Positions 12,009-25,700 of a stretch of 64,000 bases of DNA are shown in pieces; position 1 is the first letter of the stretch, and each line of letters starts with the position of its first letter. Origin of the DNA: Cephalotus follicularis (Eukaryota > Streptophyta > Magnoliopsida > Oxalidales > Cephalotaceae); contig BDDD01000991.1 in assembly GCA_001972305.1 (NCBI GenBank), positions 1 to 64,000 on the forward strand. Reading direction: 5' to 3'. The translations under genes and the position numbers were made by a program. A model generated the notes under the pieces. It saw only the letters and a program-made list of their open reading frames with translations. It made no database searches and had not been told where the DNA came from.

Positions 12009-14460
12009 TGTCACGCCTCGAATCGTGGGTTGGGCCACACGATTCGACATGTGGCAATCTGTACACTTCCTTTGTTTAATACCGTAAAAATTGCTAGCCA
12101 AAAAAAACTTTAAATAAAAACATTACCAAAACCCCATTTATTCAATGTGTGGATAAATACCCAGTTCCAAAAACCATACATATAATTACACTGCCACAAC
12201 CCGACAGGATGTAGGAATTAAAACATAAACATTACTTATAAAATCCAACCGCAGGAGTGCACTACCGAGGAGGAGAGTCACTCTTCTTTTATCCTTGCTG
12301 CTGCTGTCGCGATCCTCCGCCTATGCTTGGGCTTGTACCTGTACCTGTACCTGTACCTGACCCATTCAAAGAATGGGTCAGCAACCCAGTGGTTGTGTAG
12401 GAAGCCTCATGCTCGGCACATACCAGAGGAACAACCAAAAGCAGAGGTAGAGGAATGCAAAGGGAAAAAAATGCATACCATAATATAATAGCAGACCACA
12501 AAATGCTAACACATTAGCTATTTCTTATCCTCGGACTATTCTACTAAAACCATACTAATTATGAACATTAAGCAGAGAAGTTAAGTCCGGTATCCTATGG
12601 TCTGGTCATACACAAGGTTCACCTCTGGGCTCACCTGCCAACGGAATTCACTCTCGGGATCCCCTGCTGAGCGGAATTCACCCTTTACTCACCTGCCCGC
12701 GGAAGTCTCCCTTAAGATCACCTGCTTATGGCGGAAGTCACCATTAGGTTCACCATTTGCAAGGTCACCCGAGGATCACCTGCCTAGCGGAATTCACCCA
12801 ATTGGTTCACCTGCTCGGCGGAATTCTCCTCCTTTGGGTTCAGTGCACAGGACAATCTCCATGTGGTTTCACTCCTTAAGTTCACCTATCATAGGACGTC
12901 TCTTATCCATCATACATCCATTGGCAGAGGAAGTCCTCTGCACTACAATACCCTGACCCTTCATCAGCTCGGCGCCTTCAGTGTCCTACATTGCTCTCCT
13001 ACTCATACTTGGTATGCCTTTACGTATCCTTAAAGGGCATCCTTTAAATACTTGGGGTAGCAAGGCTTAGTTGTCCTCGGACGTCTACCTTGGACAAATA
13101 CTTTGTGTCCTCGGGCGCATGCTTTGGGTTCCTTGAATGTATGCTTTGCTACCCTCAGGTGCACACCCTGGGATCCTCGGACACACACCGGGGATCCTCG
13201 GACACACATGCAGAGGAAAGCCATGGTTGGATCCTCGAATGTATACCTTGCACTGCTCGGGCCCTTAGTCCACCTCAGGTGTACTAGTACTAGTCGAACA
13301 AGTAGTCATCCGCGGACGTACTAGCACGGGTTGAACACGTAGTCCTCGGGCACATGCCTTGGTGTCCCCGGGTATATGCTCCTCGGGCACTATGCCTTGA
13401 AGTCCCCGGGCATATGCTTCTCGGGTATACGCACCTCGGGCACTATGCCCCTCGGGCATAATGGCTCCTCGGGCATAATGGTTCCTCGGCATACTTTCTC
13501 CTCGGGCCTATTTTCTCCCCGGGCTTATACATGCTTGGTGTCTTTTGACATACATGATTAGGTATGCTCGGATGCATACCTTGGTGTCCTCGGCACCTTG
13601 TACCTCTCTTAAGTGTTTTCCAAAAGCTAAGACATTCCTCACATCAATTCGAGCAGGGAAGAAGAAAATCCTATTCTAACAACCACAAACAAAGCAAGGG
13701 ACAAAAAGGGAACACAACAACCATACAGACAACAATACATACCAGAAATCAAACAATAAAACAAACATCACACACACACACGCATGCTGGTAGGCGCTTA
13801 ACATGAAGAGACCTACCTCGGTAAAGGTTGAAAAAGGAGACTGCTTGGTTCCTCCTTGGCTTCTGGATTTCCTTCTGGCTGAGGACTTGTGCACACCTTT
13901 GATCACCCTCCACTTCACTCTTGCACGATTTCTTCCATTCCATGAGATGGTATTTATATATGTGGGCAGGGACTCTTCCGATGAAGGCCCCTGCTTGTCT
14001 TCTTCTTCCTTTTCCCAGCATCTGGCCCCATCTCCCGCCATTCTCACCTTTCTCTCGATTTCTCTAGAGAAAGTGAAAGAAAATGCCAAAAGGCGTGTCT
14101 CCCAACCATCATCATCCTTTTCTACACATGTGAGGAAGAATCCAGAATTTACTACACAATTCCAACGGGTGCAGGCCATATAAAGCGTCTGGGCCGACCT
14201 CCTCCAATTGGACCACTCTTCATTCTTTGAAACTTGGGCCGTCCTCCTCCAATTAAAGCCCAAAACATTACTTTCAAACTAGCCCAAGGAAAAAGGAGCA
14301 TTCAACAAGCCCAATGCTATAATACCTTTACCCATTTTGGCCTAATAAGAGGGAAAGGAATCCCAAAGCCCAAAATCATAATATCTTGACCCAGTCCAAT
14401 AGGTAGGAAAATAATTACAAAGCCCAATAATAATAATTTATAATATTTAGGACTCTTACA
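12009..14460 (-). repeat. gypsy 5' LTR (right)
   Basis: Begins TGTCACGCCTCG and ends GGACTCTTACA; collinear with 4698-7126, including both internal arrays (about 12610-12900 and 13320-13520). Confidence 0.9.
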
Positions 14461-15371
14461 TTATCAACCAAAATAGAGAATAAACCATTTCCAAGCTCCT
14501 TGATTATAGCATTGGTTGTTTCAACAACAGATGCATTGACAATATCTTTCTGAATTTCTGGAGCAGTCATTTGTTGATTCTCAGGTGCATTACACAATGT
14601 AACATTATTGATATCCTCATTATGATTTCCAAGAAACTTCAAAAGTTCAAGAAAATTACCTTGATTTTTAGAATTTTCAGATTCATCGTTTCATCTAAAG
14701 GACATTCCTTGCCGCAAAAGAAATCTAACAAAATAGACTATTGCATTCAAGCGAGTTAGATATTCTTGTCGAGCAAGATCACTTTGTCGAAAAATAATAG
14801 TCTGGATATGTTGTTTTTGATTCATCAAAGCCTCACAATTCCACCGAGCTTGATTATGAGCACTGCTATGAGCTCCAACATGAGTGTCAAACTTCTTTTT
14901 ATTTTTACAGTATTTAAAACATATATTAACAAAGGTCTTTCCACTAGGATTGAAGAGATAACAATATAAACAATATGCAACATCATCTGTTATGCTATAC
15001 TCCAACCATGTAGAATATTTATCAAACCAAGCTTTATTAAATCATCCCATTTTTTCTCCAATTAAAGATTGAGGAAAATCATGATCATAAGGTTGGCAAG
15101 GACCTTTTTGCAGATATGCTCTTCGAACTTCATCATTCTTGGATCCATAACTAGAAATTGGTGGTCGTAATCAAGGATCAGAAAGAAGGATGCCTAAATC
15201 AACTTCTATGCATATTCTTTTACTAAAGATCGGATTTTGACCTTCACTAGAGTAATTGGGTGCTTCTATTTTATTTAAATCGACATCTACTTGATTTTCA
15301 GTTTCAACAGTGGGTTCATTTTCACAATTACTCGGCACATGAGAAGATGATGGAATTTCAAAACTTTTCAC
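14461..15371 (-). pseudogene. hAT transposase (ZMYM1-like) pseudogene, N-terminal part
   Basis: Minus-strand coding remnant carrying the N-terminal region of the same hAT protein: an acidic leader (from 15371), RRAYLQKGPCQP, the cysteine-containing zinc-finger-like segment AYCLYCYLFNP, and a region ending ELGNGLFSILVDN. That end runs straight into the TTATC duplication, and the continuation resumes at 4697. In-frame stops are visible near 15170, 15046 and 14694, so the gene was decaying independently of the insertion. No terminal inverted repeats or 8-bp duplication of the hAT element could be fixed. Confidence 0.8.
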
Positions 15372-15971
15372 TTTTTTGAATTACCTTAACATAACTGTTG
15401 AATTAAAAAGAAAAAAAATATTAGAAGATGATACGAAAGAAGAAATTCTAATTTTGTTATACATGTTAATCTGTTATAATATAATTTTATATTAATTCTC
15501 TATTACTATTCATAAATATAATGTTCAATCCATTTATTTTCCGTTAATCTAAAACAAAAACTCCTAAAAATCACAAAAATCAGTATATATAATCAAATGC
15601 AATAAACTATAAATCAATAGTTAAGGTTTTAAAAAGGAAATGTCAAACAAACTACAAAATAGCTAAATAAATTGTACTTACATTAGAACTTCTAATAAGT
15701 TAACTGTACTTTATACATAAATGAAAAAGAAACAAACAAGAAATTGGTGTAAAGCTTCTACTAGTAATAATTATGATGAGTCAAAAAGTGAGCAAATGTA
15801 AGAAGTAATTAACATAGAAAATAGAATAGTAATATCTAGCTTGTCAAAAATTGATTTTGACAATCAAGATTTATACCTTAGGTTAATGACAGAGTAATAA
15901 CCAAAAATTTTGTAAATAAAATGTATTTGTATAAATATACAGTATTTTAAGAAATAGTATTTCAGGAACAA
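15372..15971. other. AT-rich spacer without a supported gene
   Basis: Very AT-rich, no long reading frame, no recognised repeat. It may be the 5' flank or an intron of the decayed hAT gene. Confidence 0.3.
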
Positions 15972-18741
15972 ATGTATTGTTAATGAACTAGAAATTGAAA
16001 TGACATTTTGGGCCTAAATGGAAATGTATGGGTTTTGGAATAAAATGAAGTTTTGATTTTAAAATGTATTATGGAAATGGGCCCAAAATATTATTATGGC
16101 CCGTTTTGGAGTTGAATTAAATAAAGGAGGAGAATTGGGACATAATTATGTTATTGGGCTAAAGGAAAGGAAAGAGGGAGGAGTGTATTGGGCTATCCTC
16201 GGCAACCCATAGTGAAAAGAGTGGGAGAAAGGGCTGGAGTTTTGTAGTGGAATCCAGAACCTTCTGCTGGAAATTATATAAAGGGAGGTATGATGGTGGG
16301 GGAGGGCTGCTGGAAAAATGAGAGGAAAAAGACAAAGAAAGGAAGAAAATCTAGAGAGTTCCTGTCTCCTTTCCTCCTCTCCCATATATAATCCCTCACT
16401 CTTAGCCTGAAAGACATGCAAGAAGCTTTCTGCAAGCAAGGAGGAAGTGTAACTGTTGAGTTGAGTGAAAGGAAGGAGCAGCGAAGTCGGAAGAGCATTT
16501 GAGGAATTGTGCTGAGCAAAGGGGAAGCTCACTGCAACCAGAGGATCTGAGGTAGGATCTCCTACCAGCTCCTTTTAATGATGGAAATGTTATATTAATG
16601 TTAGTATAGAATGAATGAAACGGTAGAATGTATAGTATTGTCCCTGGTGCGTTATTTCTATGTGCCCCTGTATATTGAGTAGTGCATCCTCCACTGCCAG
16701 CGGGTGCCATGCGCAGAGAATGCACTTCACCACCCGCGACCCAAGGACGCCAATGTGTAGAGGATATCATCTTCCTCTGCATGCGTCCCGTTCTCTCTAA
16801 ATGCCGAGGACGCCAAGCGCATGAGACATGCGCACTACTGAGCTCGCCCAAGGACCAGGCACAAGGGACACCATCGTCCTCTGCCAGGCCCCCTGCCAAG
16901 CTCGTCCTCGGCCACCAGTGCTAAACGCTCGAGGAGCCATCGTCGGAGGACTGCATGCGTCCTCAGCATTACAAGCCGACCGCCAGAGCTCTCCACCCAT
17001 GTATGGCTCTTCATCACCATGCGTCCAGAGGTAGTGCATGCTAGTCATCCTCTGTTAACGCATCAGAGCACGCCACCCTCCACCATGCAACAAGATGGAC
17101 TTTGAGCAGAGGAACCAATGAGCCGAGATACCCATTGTGCTGAGGTGCTGTGGAACCCTTTGCGCCAAGGGTAGAAGACCCATGCACCGAGGATGCCATG
17201 CTTCCCGAGCATGCGCCATGAGCCTCCGTCGTCCTCTGCCATTTCGTTGAACCTTCTGCCATAGCACCCGAGAGCGCCAGACGACGCTCAAGAATGCCAT
17301 ACATGCCCGAGGACGCATCTCGACACCGAAGCACACGTCCAAGGAAGCACCAATGTAGTGAAAGCGTGTTATACGTCTGAGGAGCAAACCATGGCTTCCT
17401 CTACCATGTGCGCCAAGCACTGTGTAGTGCTGCGCTCTCCTCTGGCAGCGGCCGAGCACGCAACGCAGGCGAATCCTCCACTGTTCATGCATCCGTGATA
17501 CCATGCCGAGTTCTTCTCGGCCATGCCCAAGCACATCGCGCACTGGAGCCCTCGAATTCGCCATCTGTGCGTGCCGAACCTTCCTCTGCATGCCTCCCGA
17601 GCGTGCTGGTGCACAAAATGGTAAACAGTGCACTTTTAAGTATAAATTGTTGTATTACGTAAGTGACGGCTATTGCAGGAAGGGAAATAATAAAATATAG
17701 GGAAATGAATGCTTCAGTGATAAGTGTAGTGATAACTCTAGTGCTTATAGTGATAATAATTGATAAATGTAGTGTATGAAGTAATGAGGGCAGACCTTAT
17801 AATGTACTATTAATGTAACAATTAATGTAAGTGTAATGTACGGTACTGCACTGGACCACCGTGGAGATGAGCCCTACTAGGATCACCTATCGAGATGAGC
17901 CAGTAAGACTATTTTTCGAGATGACCTAATGGGTCACCAGATTAAGCTGAATCAGGTGGGTCACCGAAATAGCCTAATGGATCACCGATTGAGATGAGCC
18001 AGTGGATCACCGACTGAGATGAGCCACACTGACTGAATGATTAAAGAATGTTTATTCCTCTCCTCTGCCTATAACGCCTAGAGCGCATATATTGCTCTTC
18101 CTACAGCCGAGGACTTGAGGAACTGGTCTGCCTGCATTATAATGTTTATATTCCTCCCGGCTTATCCACCTTTAACGTCCGGAGTGCGTTACCGCTCCTC
18201 CCCAAGTGGGGATGCCGCGGAAGGATTTTATAATGACTGTTAATGATAGAACGGATAATGAACTGTTAATGATTGTGATTAAATGAATAAATGTATTGCA
18301 CAGTTCATTGATGCATCTCTCATTGCATACATATTTATATCTGTTGCATTGAACTCCACACATGCATGGGTAGGGGTTCCTACACGACCAGTGGTTGCTG
18401 ATCCATTGCATTTTAATGTAAAATGGTCAGGTACTGGTGGAGCTTCGCAGCAAACCGAAGATTGAACCGGGGTAAGTCTCCTCTTCCAGATGCAGTTCGG
18501 CATCCTTGGAGTTTTATAAAGTGATGTATTATGACCTGCCAGTTTGTGACAGAGCAATCATTTAAATATTATTGTACGAACTGGTTTTATCCACCAAAAT
18601 TCTATTCATTGGTTTTTCGCATGCACTATCATATTGATTTAAATGTGTTTTAAATGTTTTAAATTCTCCTGCAATTTATTAAATGCCACTGTTAGTAACG
18701 CGTCAAACCTTGGAAATTTCCTTGGGGTTTAGGGCGTTACA
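15972..18741 (+). repeat. gypsy-like solo LTR, plus orientation (left end approximate)
   Basis: It ends TTAGGGCGTTACA at 18741 and is not followed by a primer-binding site, which suggests a solo LTR. The layout resembles other long gypsy LTRs: repeated GGGCCC/GGGCC-type elements near 16010-16170, a GC-rich middle full of CGAGGACGC-like units, and a tandem block of GAGATGAGCCAGTGGATCACC units near 17860-18030. I could not fix the left terminus or a target duplication. The right three quarters are duplicated in tandem. Overlapping reading frames inside it, on both strands, are not genes. Confidence 0.6.
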
Positions 18742-18874
18742 GACAACCTGCAATGAACATATGATGTCGTCTCTTCAAACTTCAATGTCAATATGATCCT
18801 AATTCTCAATTTTTTATTTATTTATTTAAACCGTTCTTCTCTCAAATCTCAATAGTTAATAAAGTTTATTTATT
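16733..18874 (+). repeat. tandem segmental duplication, unit 1 (2142 bp)
   Basis: Runs from CCCGCGACCCAAGGACG to AAAGTTTATTTATT and comprises most of the solo LTR plus 133 bp of its right flank. Unit 2 begins at the next base. Confidence 0.9.
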
Positions 18875-21054
18875 CCCGCGACCCAATGACGCCAATGTGT
18901 AGAGGATATCATCTTCCTCTGCATGCGTCCCGTTCTATCTAAATGCCGAGGACGCCAAGCGCTAGAGACATGCGCACTACTGAGCTCGCCCAAGGACCAG
19001 GCACAAGGGACACCATCGTCCTCTGCCAGGCCCCCTGCCAAGCTCGTCCTCGGCCACCAGTGCTAAACGCTCGAGGAGCCATCGTCGGAGGACTGCATGC
19101 GTCCTCAGCATTACAAGCCGACCGCCAGAGCTCTCCACCCATGTATGGCTCTTCATCACCATGCGTCCAGTGGTAGTGCATGCTAGTCATCCTCTGTTAA
19201 CGCATCAGAGCACGCCACCCTCCACCATGCACCAAGATGGACTTTGAGCAGAGGAACCAATGAGCCGAGATTCCCATTGTGCTGAGGTGCTGTGGAACCC
19301 TTTGCGCCAAGGGTAGAGGACCCATGCACCGAGGATGCCATGCTTCCCGAGCATGCGCCATGAGCCTCCGTCGTCCTCTGCCATTTCGTTGAACCTTCTG
19401 CCATAGCACCCGAGCGCGCCAGACGACGCTCGAGAATGCCATACATGCCCGAGGACGCATCTCGACACCGAAGCACACGTCCAAGGAAGCACCAATGTAG
19501 TGAAAGCGTGTTATACGTCTGAGGAGCCAACCATGGCTTCCTCTACCATGTGCGCCAAGCACTGTGTAGTGCTGCGCTCTCCTCTGGCAGCGGCCGAGCA
19601 CGCAACGCAGGCGAATCCTCCACTGTTCATGCATCCGTGATACCATGCCAAGTTCTTCTCGGCCATGCCCAAGCACACCGCGCACTGGAGCCCTCGAATT
19701 CGCCATTGGTGCGTGCCGGACCTTCCTCTGCATGCCTCCCGAGCGTGCTGGTGCGCAAAATGGTAAACAGTGCACTTTTAAGTATAAATTGTTGTATTAC
19801 GTAAGTGACGGCTGCTGCAGGAAGGGAAATAATAAAATATAGGGAAATGAATGCTTCAGTGATAAGTGTAGTGATAACTCTAGTGCTTATAGTGATAATA
19901 ATTGATAAATGTAGTGTATGAAGTAATGAGGGCAGGCCTTATAATGTACTATTAATGTAACAATTAATGTAAGTGTAATGTACGGTGGTACTGCACTGTA
20001 CCACCGTGGAGATGAGCCCTACTAGGATCACCTATCGAGATGAGCCAGTAAGGCTATTTTTCGAGATGACCTAATGGGTCACCAGATTAAGCTGAATCAG
20101 GTGGGTCACCAAAATAGCCTAATGGATCACCGACCGAGATGAGCCAGTGGATCACTAATTGAGATGAGCCAGTGGATCACCGACCGAGATGAGCCACACT
20201 GACTGAATGATTAATGAATGTTTATTCCTCTCCTCTGCCTATAACGCCTAAAGCGCGTATATTGCTCTTCCTACAGTCGAGGACTTGAGGAACTGGTCTG
20301 CCTGCATTATAATGTTTATTTTCCTCCCGGCTTATCCACCTTTAACGTCCGGAGTGCGTTACCGCTCCTCCCAAAGTGGGGATGCCGCGAAAGGATTTTA
20401 TAATGACTGTTAATGATAGAACGGATAATGAACTGTTAATGATTGTGATTAAATGAATAAATGTATTTGCACTGTTCATTGATGCATCTCTCATTGCATA
20501 CATATTTATATCTGCTGCATTGCACTCCACACATGCATGGGTAGGGGTTCCTACACAACCAATGGTTACTGATCCATTGCATTTTAATGTAAAGGGTCAG
20601 GTACTGGTGGAGCTTCGCAGCAAACCGAAGATTGAACCGGGGTAAGTCTCCTCTTCCAGATGCAGTTCGGCGTCCTTGGAGTTTTATAAAGTGATGTATT
20701 ATGACCTACCAGTTTGTGACAGAGCAATCATTTAAATATTATTGTACGAACTGGTTTTATCCACGAAAATTCTATTTATTGGTTTTCCGCATACACTATC
20801 ATATTGATTTAAATGTGTTTTAAATGTTTTAAATTATCCTGCAATTTATTAAATGCCACTGTTATTAACGCATCAAACCTTCGAGATTTCCTTGGGGTTT
20901 AGAGCGTTACAAACAACCTGCAATGAGCATATGATGTCATATGATGTCGCCTCTTCAAACTTCAATATCAATATGATCCTAATTCTCAATTTTTTTTATT
21001 TATTTATTTAAACCGTTCCTCTCAAATCTCGATAGTTAATAAGGTTTATTTATT
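18875..21054 (+). repeat. tandem segmental duplication, unit 2 (2180 bp)
   Basis: Runs from CCCGCGACCCAATGACG to AAGGTTTATTTATT and is collinear with 16733-18874. The flank (GACAACCTGCAATGA-like sequence, then ACTTCAAT.TCAATATGATCC) is copied too, so this is a duplication of genomic DNA and not a second LTR insertion. Unit 2 is slightly longer, partly because of an extra GAGATGAGCCAGTGGATCAC unit near 20140-20190. Confidence 0.9.
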
Positions 21055-22053
21055 TATTTTATTATACCTAATATGTACTGATATCTTTTACTAAATAAAC
21101 TACTTAAAATCTTATAATTATTATAACCCAACTAATTACACTACAATCCAAATTTATAAATAGACACACACTATATATAATATAAATAAATAAAACTTTA
21201 AAAACGAGAATGGAGGCAAGTACTTACGGAGGCGGCCTCCGTCCTTCTACACATCTCATGCATCTAAAGGTCATACGAGTGCACAATAAGTCACAATATA
21301 GTGACCACGCATGTCTGAGTCAGTTAACAACTGATTTGGCGGATGGCTTGAAGAAACCACACATCACTTATACCATTTTCGCTGTATCCCAAATTGTATC
21401 ACATCACTTCACCCTTTTTGGTCTTCTTCCTCACTAACGAGATAATTGTTGACAAATTTTCAGTTTATGATATTAGGAAATATGGGAACCATAACATGTA
21501 CGATTGAAACATATAAATCAGTTTCTCCCAATTAACAAATCCAGAAAAATGATGATCGTTCCTAATAGTGTCACCTCATAAGCCATTCTGTGAGTAATTA
21601 TACTTCTAACACCAATTTTCACCTCTTGCCTCATCCTACATCCTTCAGTGGCCTGATGCCAGAACATGCACAGTAATTGTAAGATAAAATGTGACCGTGA
21701 ATGCTAATTGTCCAGATTTTCACATCAATCAGCTAACTATCACACACCACAAAACAAAAGAGCACTCGGTCAATGCCTGAATAAAAAACATTAAAAAGGC
21801 CCACAAAAAAGCTTCAATAATATGATACATCTTAACTGGTGACCAATTTTCTGCTATGTCAGTCGGTCCTAATGCCAGTTAAGACAATTGACATCGGACG
21901 TAAAAAAAAGAAAAAAGAAAGGAGATAATTGAAGTCATTAAAGAGTAGAATAAGGAGAGAGTAAGATGCCAAATGTATTACTAATGCTTCTTTTCTTTTC
22001 TTTTTCCCCCTTTTTTCTCTCTGGGCTTAAAATTGCCCAGAATTGCAATCAGG
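21055..22053. other. intergenic stretch downstream of the kinase gene
   Basis: AT-rich; no reading frame I would call a gene. The part adjoining 22054 is presumably the kinase 3' UTR. No repeat boundary was recognised. Confidence 0.4.
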
Positions 22054-22715
22054 TTAAGATACAGTTCGCCCATAGCACAAGCAGGCAAGATAGAGATTCT
22101 TCGCCCATTTTTCCTGCAAATAAAACAAAAGCAAGGAAAGAAGCGTAAACAATCTATCCACTGGGAAAAACACAAAAGGAAAAGTTGAACAGGAAAACAT
22201 TCACAAATATATGCGAGCTTGGTAGGACAGAAACCCACAACAAATAGGATGTGAAGACATCATTTCATGCTATTGATATATCCGCAAGTAAAAATTACAC
22301 AAATAACTCCCATTTTGAAAACTGAGATAATGAAACAAATTATGATGCCAAAAAATAAGGTTTCCTTGTTCCAGAAGCAGAGGTGCATTCTATTTCTTGT
22401 GGTTTGTGCTTAAAAAAACAGGTTCAGCAGCCACCTCAAAGATTCAAACATCATCCCATTCAAAAATATTGAATATGAAAATCAAGTTGGCATATACAGT
22501 TAAAAGTACCTTGACGTGCGTACTAGGAAATTGAGAGGTACGTAAGGTTTCCTGAGTTTCATCACCAGGTTTGCGCCTAGGAACACTCAAGATAAGAGCA
22601 GCTTGATCATAAGTTGCAGCTGTTGATGTAATTCGATAACCACCGTCCCAACGTCTGTGGATCCCCTCACTTGGGTAGAGGAAATCAAGCTCCACAACCT
22701 ATCAAAACAACTAAA

Positions 22716-22768
<53 letters not shown>

Positions 22769-25700
22769 AGAATTTACTCTAGATTTGGTGCCAAAAACAT
22801 ATTACAAGGAAATACTATTAAATTGTGAAAGACAAAAGTCATCAACAGATATATAAAGGCAATAGAGTCCACCATCCGCCCTTTTCTTGAGCCTAAGTAA
22901 AATAAACAGCAAAATTTTCCAGAGATAAATCGGAAAGGGAATAGAGTCCTAATTTAAGAAGGATTATTCTGCAGTGATGGTGGATAAAGGAAAGTGTACA
23001 CCCATTTTATTCACCAAATGAGCATTGATTACATTCACTCTTTGGCAAGACGAAACAACAAAAAAGGGGATAATATGCCAACAAAAATTCAACCTGGTCA
23101 CTGAAGCCAGCATTGCGTGACATAACAACTCCCCATCGGCTTCCAGCAGTAGCCATTGAAGTTACATGAAACCCTTCCCTCCACTTCTTGTTAATCCACT
23201 TGAAAGGGAAAGAATCACTTACTTTGTAGGACTGTTGAGTGTATTGGGTACCTACAAAAATTAGATGTATAAATACAAAGAAGCAAGCCTGATAATACTC
23301 AAATAATAATGATCAAGAAACATGGATTAATTAAAAATTACCAAACTCAAAACATTAAATTATAGGTCCATAGGACTACAGAAACACCGTTTCAGGGTAA
23401 AGGAAAAAACCAGACCAATTGTAGAATGCTTTGAAAAGCCGCTTAAATCAACAGACAAACCCATGCACTGATACCAACCTACAAATCTAGGCTGCATAGA
23501 ATGTCAAACAGCATTAAAGCATCTATTCACCTAAATTCCCCTCAAATTTTGTACATCAACAAGTGGTCCAAAATGTGGTAAGCATTTCAAATAAACAAGT
23601 TTTTCCATGCTGACACTCACAGATTTTTCGTAATCTATTTCACGTTTCACCCTTTCTCCTTCCACGAGAACATTAAAAAATTTGTACATCAACATTGCAA
23701 ACCAACCAACTAACATAAACAAACCTTTGGACATAACCACAAGGGAACTTCCATTGGCAGCTCCAGCAATGGAACTAATGTAATAGTTCTTCTCCCATTG
23801 TTCCATGATCCATTCCTGTTAGTTTCAAAAAACATTTAGTTGCCCATTTCAGATATATAGGTGTTGATATAATAACAAAATGAAAACAATAAATATGCAA
23901 ATGAGATCACCTTGTGTAAGAAGAAAGGAGATAGTTCATAAACTTGGCTAGTAAAACCAGTTCCAGCATCCATAATTAGTGCCCAAAGATTGGAACAAGA
24001 TGACACACAGCTTATAAGCAGACCATCTGCAATTCCTCTCTCCACGTGTTGTGCCAATCTTGTATCAGCCACATTATAATGGTACCTAATTACACAACAA
24101 ATGAGCACACCATCAGGTATCATCATGGCAAAGAATCAATGTTCAAACAGAAACCAATCTATCCCCTCTTAATGATCTACAGGCTTATTCGCGGAATTGC
24201 AGCAAAAAATAGCTCTCCAAAATAAAATAAAGAAGCATCCTCAAGCCAAGAAAAGTATGAAGAGGCGCTTCAGCCTTCAGTCGAAGGGTTGGATCATCTA
24301 CCATCAAACCCTGAAACCAGATGGTTCTTCAAGGAAGCCCAAACAGAGATTTATATCCTACAGTTCCACCTTTATTGGACACAACTCTGCTACACTTCAA
24401 CCTATACCCAAAGCCTATTAAAACAAATTTTTTTTTCCAAAAAAAAAACTTAAACACAAAACCAAAGAACAAAATTTAGCCCTCTTTGAGTTAACATGGC
24501 AAAACCCAGTCCACCCAAAATACCCTTTACACATACAAGAAGGAAAAAAGATAACACCTGAATCAGTAGCACTAATACATAAGGTTACAAGAAAAGGAAA
24601 AAAAATACAATTAAGAGAAGGTCACAATTAAGAGAAGGTCAATAAAATCTCATCATATAGTTGGTCTACAATAGTTGCTTCAGTAGTATAAGTACTAAAT
24701 GATACAAAATAGACCATATTCTCAAGAAAAAATAAATAAACTTATAACTTCCCATCCTTCAACTTATCTTAATTCATACTTTTTCTAGCTGTCATATAAA
24801 AATTGCGTAAATTAGTAGGAAAAGAACCTAAAGTATCTCTTCAAGAGGAGAAAGAGTATTTGGTTCTAAGAAAGAAACACAATAATACCTCTGTTTCATT
24901 GGTTGTCTAGCATTGTAGATTGAAATCCACTGAGTGGCAGGAACTCCCAGACGAACCTTCTTCCTGGGTTGCCCATCATCGTCTTCTTCTATATTCAACC
25001 TACCCCGTTTTTGGCCAACTTGACAGATTATCTAGCAGTAGTTAAAAAATGAATTATAAATACATATTCCTATTAAGCATCCAGAAAACAAAATTAATAC
25101 ACGGGCAACCAAGCTCCTCTCTTTTATTAAAGAGCTTTTGAATAATCCACACTTACTTTTTGAGCACCCTCAGTATTAATTGGCCTAATAGCTGGATTTG
25201 GTCCTAACAATCCCTCAAACAAAGATATAAGCTTGGAATAATTTGGCTCTTCGTCAAATTTCATGTTCACCACAATCTCTAGGAATTGTCTTAGAGCTGC
25301 GGGGCAGAAGCAGCAGAGCATTTCGGGAGATGTTGCCATCTTCTTTTTGCAAACTAAGAAGGACTTGTTGTCGCCCTAAAAATTTAAAATATATATATAA
25401 CCGTGAACATGAAATTTTGATAGATAGAGTATTAGGGAGGGTAAAATACACTAAGCAATTAGCATATATATTACGATAGTGGAACCTGATAGCCTTGCCA
25501 CGGTAATCTGCCTCGATGTAGAAAGATCAGTGTATAAGCAAGAGATTCAAGATCATCCCTCCTACTAGCAGTTCTCCCCAAGTGAGCATGAACACTAGCA
25601 TATCGAACAGTTCCTCTGCAGAATATAGGCAGAAAGAAATCAATATACTGGAAAACAAGTTTAACTGAAAACAATATCTCAAGTAGACAGACGTGAACTC

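Larger units (their letters stand above)
4698..14460 (-). mobile_element. Ty3/gypsy retrotransposon (chromovirus, Tekay/Del-like), nearly full length
   Basis: A 9763-bp element flanked by a perfect 5-bp duplication TTATC (4693-4697 and 14461-14465). LTRs are 4698-7126 and 12009-14460. A tRNA-Met-type primer-binding site adjoins the right LTR and a polypurine tract adjoins the left, so it is transcribed right to left. The order is gag, protease, reverse transcriptase, RNase H, integrase, C-terminal chromodomain-like tail. The coding region is broken in roughly half a dozen places; the LTRs look only slightly diverged by eye, suggesting a moderately young fossil. It was inserted into the hAT transposase gene. 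Confidence 0.92.

Noticed and set aside
17055-19775. Reading frames of up to 192 codons conserved between 17055-17633 and 19197-19775
   Set aside because: They are conserved only because the whole 2.14-kb LTR-bearing segment is duplicated. The frames overlap others on both strands in GC-rich LTR sequence and show no domain.
24197-24421. A plus-strand frame of 74 codons
   Set aside because: Lies wholly in a kinase intron (24086-24888), on the opposite strand and without family resemblance.
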